Positions 62,417-64,000 of a DNA stretch of 64,000 bases are shown one piece after another (within the stretch, counting starts at the first letter, position 1; every line of letters starts with the position of its first letter). A program made the translations under genes and the position numbers. Source of the DNA: Oleiphilus messinensis (GTDB lineage: Bacteria > Pseudomonadota > Gammaproteobacteria > Pseudomonadales > Oleiphilaceae); NCBI RefSeq assembly GCF_002162375.1, contig NZ_CP021425.1, forward strand, positions 717,501 to 781,500, written 5' to 3'. A model generated the notes under the pieces. The model searched no databases and was not told where the DNA came from. It was given only the letters and a program-made list of their open reading frames with translations.

Positions 62417-62888
62417 TTACCACAAACATGGATCTGGAAATCGCTCCAACCAGGCTGGCCTGGGGCTTCCGGCAGCAATCTTTGTGATTACGATACTGTC
62501 GCTTATTGTTTTGGCTTTGGCGAATCTGGAAGCAGGAAGCGGTGAGGCGTTAGGTCAGGATGTGCAGAGTGCCCGGGCGCTGCTTGCTGCAGATTCCGGT
62601 GCAGAAATCGTACTGGGGATGCAGTTCGGGCCCGGTGTTGTGCCCGTAGACTGCGATACCTGTAATGATCCAGAACCCCATAGTGTAATACGTGCCTTGA
62701 ATTTCGATAGTCTATCAGGTGGTGCACCGCCAGGGTTGGCAGAATGTCAATTTGAAGTGCGCTGCTGTCAACGTACCAATACCCTGGCGGAGCGTTTTTA
62801 TAAATTTACCAGCACCGGCTCTTGTGGTTCAGGTCTGGATGAGGCGAGGCGTATAGTGGAAGTTGCGGCGAAAGAGGTGGTGCCATGA
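62406..62888 (+). CDS. mshP: MSHA biogenesis protein MshP (PilX-like)
   Basis: The 160-residue product starts at ATG 62406, inside the end of mshO. The leader ends NQAG before LGLPAAIFVITILSLIVLAL, a PilX/GspK-type helix without Glu5. CDTCNDPEP and CQFEVRCCQ give several cysteines. GspK-like subunits cap the minor pilin complex. A longer frame from 62325 would lie wholly within mshO and is rejected. Confidence 0.85.
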   Translation: MCPSYHKHGSGNRSNQAGLGLPAAIFVITILSLIVLALANLEAGSGEALGQDVQSARALLAADSGAEIVLGMQFGPGVVPVDCDTCNDPEPHSVIRALNFDSLSGGAPPGLAECQFEVRCCQRTNTLAERFYKFTSTGSCGSGLDEARRIVEVAAKEVVP

Positions 62889-64000
62889 GTGGTAATCGCA
62901 GGCTTCGATTTTACTTGATCTTGCTACTGGTTAGCTTCGCGCCTGCTGCGCTGGGCGATACCTTTGCAGACTATTTCAACAACCAGAGTTATGGCAACCA
63001 AAACGGGTCACACAATTGGTCCTCGAACTGGATTGAAACGAATGACGATGGTTCTCCTTCCAGTGGTGATATTTACATTAGCACTTATAGTGATCGTCTT
63101 ATTATGGATGATGGTGATCGCCGGATCACGAGAAGTCTCGATCTGAGCGGCTATACCAGCGCAGAATTGAGCTTTGATTATCAAGAGTCGGGTTTCGATA
63201 ATAACTCTGAGCGAGTTTATCTCGAGATCTGTTCCGGAACCTGCAGTAATGATAATGATTGGACTGAGCTGGAGGAGTTTATTGGTCCGAATATCAATAC
63301 TGGCAGTTTCGGCCCCTATAGTATTGCGTCTGCATTTTTAGTCAACAACACTAAAATCCGCTTCCGTACCCGTAGTCAGGTTGATGATTATGACCGTTTC
63401 ATGGTGGACAATCTGGTTATCGAGGCGACAGGTTCCCTGACCGGATTATTGGCGCAGTACGCATTCGAACAGGAAGACTGGGCGACCGCCGGTACGACAA
63501 TTGATGATTATTCTGGAAATGGTCGCAGTGGTGTTTCTGTGGGGACCGCACAATCGAGTGACCCTGGTTATTTGTGTCGGGGGAGTGAAATCGGCCAAAA
63601 CGCAACTTATTCCAGTATTGATGCTGTGAATACCCGGCAAGATATCGACTCGCTGCTGGGCAATGATGGTTCAATTGCATTTTGGTTTCGAAGTAGTGGC
63701 AATTGGAATGATGGCACTGATCGAACGTTGCTCGATGCCAGTACGAGCCTGTATGGCGATGCATCGGATAAATATTTTTATCTGCAAAAATCCGCCGACG
63801 GCAGCTTACGATTTAGTCTGGAAGATACCGGCGATAATGACTTTGCCATTACAACCAGTACCAATAATTTTACCAATAGCACCTGGGTGCACGTCGCGGT
63901 AACCTGGGATATGGCCGCAGATGACTTACGAGTTTATATAAATGGAACGCTTCGTGCTTCTGGCGGCGGTGATACCAATGGCACCCTGGCTGATTTGGGC
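62885..64000 (+). CDS. mshQ: MshQ-like large surface protein, 5' part (runs off the window)
   Basis: An open frame of 372 codons begins at ATG 62885, overlapping the mshP stop, and continues to the last base without a stop. A signal peptide covers about residues 1-24 (FYLILLLVSFAPAALGDTF). Residues about 25-180 form a jelly-roll-like region (RRITRSLDLSGYTSAELSFD, FMVDNLVIEA). From about 187 a LamG/concanavalin-type domain starts (GLLAQYAFEQEDW, SIAFWFRSSG, WVHVAVTWD, RVYINGTL). The V. cholerae MshQ is also large, last in the locus and has a LamG domain. It is a candidate tip adhesin; the C-terminal part is not visible. Confidence 0.88.
   Translation, partial: MSGNRRLRFYLILLLVSFAPAALGDTFADYFNNQSYGNQNGSHNWSSNWIETNDDGSPSSGDIYISTYSDRLIMDDGDRRITRSLDLSGYTSAELSFDYQESGFDNNSERVYLEICSGTCSNDNDWTELEEFIGPNINTGSFGPYSIASAFLVNNTKIRFRTRSQVDDYDRFMVDNLVIEATGSLTGLLAQYAFEQEDWATAGTTIDDYSGNGRSGVSVGTAQSSDPGYLCRGSEIGQNATYSSIDAVNTRQDIDSLLGNDGSIAFWFRSSGNWNDGTDRTLLDASTSLYGDASDKYFYLQKSADGSLRFSLEDTGDNDFAITTSTNNFTNSTWVHVAVTWDMAADDLRVYINGTLRASGGGDTNGTLADLG

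Overview
This 64 kb window is chromosomal DNA from a gammaproteobacterium. The evidence is the contiguous rplK-rplQ ribosomal/RNA polymerase supercluster, the birA-SPOR-tRNA-secE-nusG order, the uvrA / MFS / ssb arrangement, and a complete mannose-sensitive haemagglutinin (MSHA) type IV pilus locus next to ssb. The mix of Pseudomonadales-like synteny with an MSHA locus and a mid-range base composition suggests a marine member of the Pseudomonadales/Cellvibrionales/Oceanospirillales group. I cannot name a genus from the sequence alone.

Layout. Bases 1-3312 hold the end of an rrn operon (boxA, 23S, 5S, bidirectional-looking terminator). Bases 3313-9919 are an accessory island: a secreted protein with seven PD40 propeller motifs and four calcium-type repeats, then a three-gene operon of exported proteins that share an unusual GQ-type N-terminal motif. 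Bases 9978-12107 hold birA, a SPOR-like gene and five tRNA genes. Bases 12128-42214 are the translation/transcription supercluster (secE, nusG, rplKAJL, rpoBC, rpsLG, fusA, tuf, S10, spc and alpha operons). Bases 42238-43682 are an IS4-group insertion sequence that has landed in the middle of the terminator hairpin between rplQ and the convergent uvrA. Bases 43751-48967 hold uvrA, a YajR-like MFS transporter and ssb. Bases 49181-64000 hold the msh locus (I, I2, J, K, L, M, N, E, G, F, B, A, C, D, O, P and the 5' part of Q), which continues past the window.

How the genes work together. The supercluster supplies ribosomal proteins, RNA polymerase core subunits, elongation factors and the SecYE translocon, with recognisable autoregulatory leaders (L1 and L10 sites, the rplL-rpoB attenuator). 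The msh genes encode one machine: the inner-membrane alignment complex (MshI, I2, J, K), the secretin (MshL), an ExeA-like ATPase (MshM), a TPR protein (MshN), the extension ATPase with an MshEN cyclic-di-GMP module (MshE), the platform (MshG), the pilins (MshB, A, C, D, O, P) and a large adhesin-like tip candidate (MshQ).

Most notable points: the precise, symmetric IS insertion into a bidirectional terminator together with the element's own hairpin over the transposase start; the three exported proteins whose GQ motif lies exactly 14 residues after the predicted signal peptidase site; a 9-bp G tract inside the largest of them; ancestral neighbours apparently missing at three places (coaX, the upstream tuf, mshH); and a translationally coupled 15-codon reading frame built from a 15-bp tandem repeat in front of mshC.
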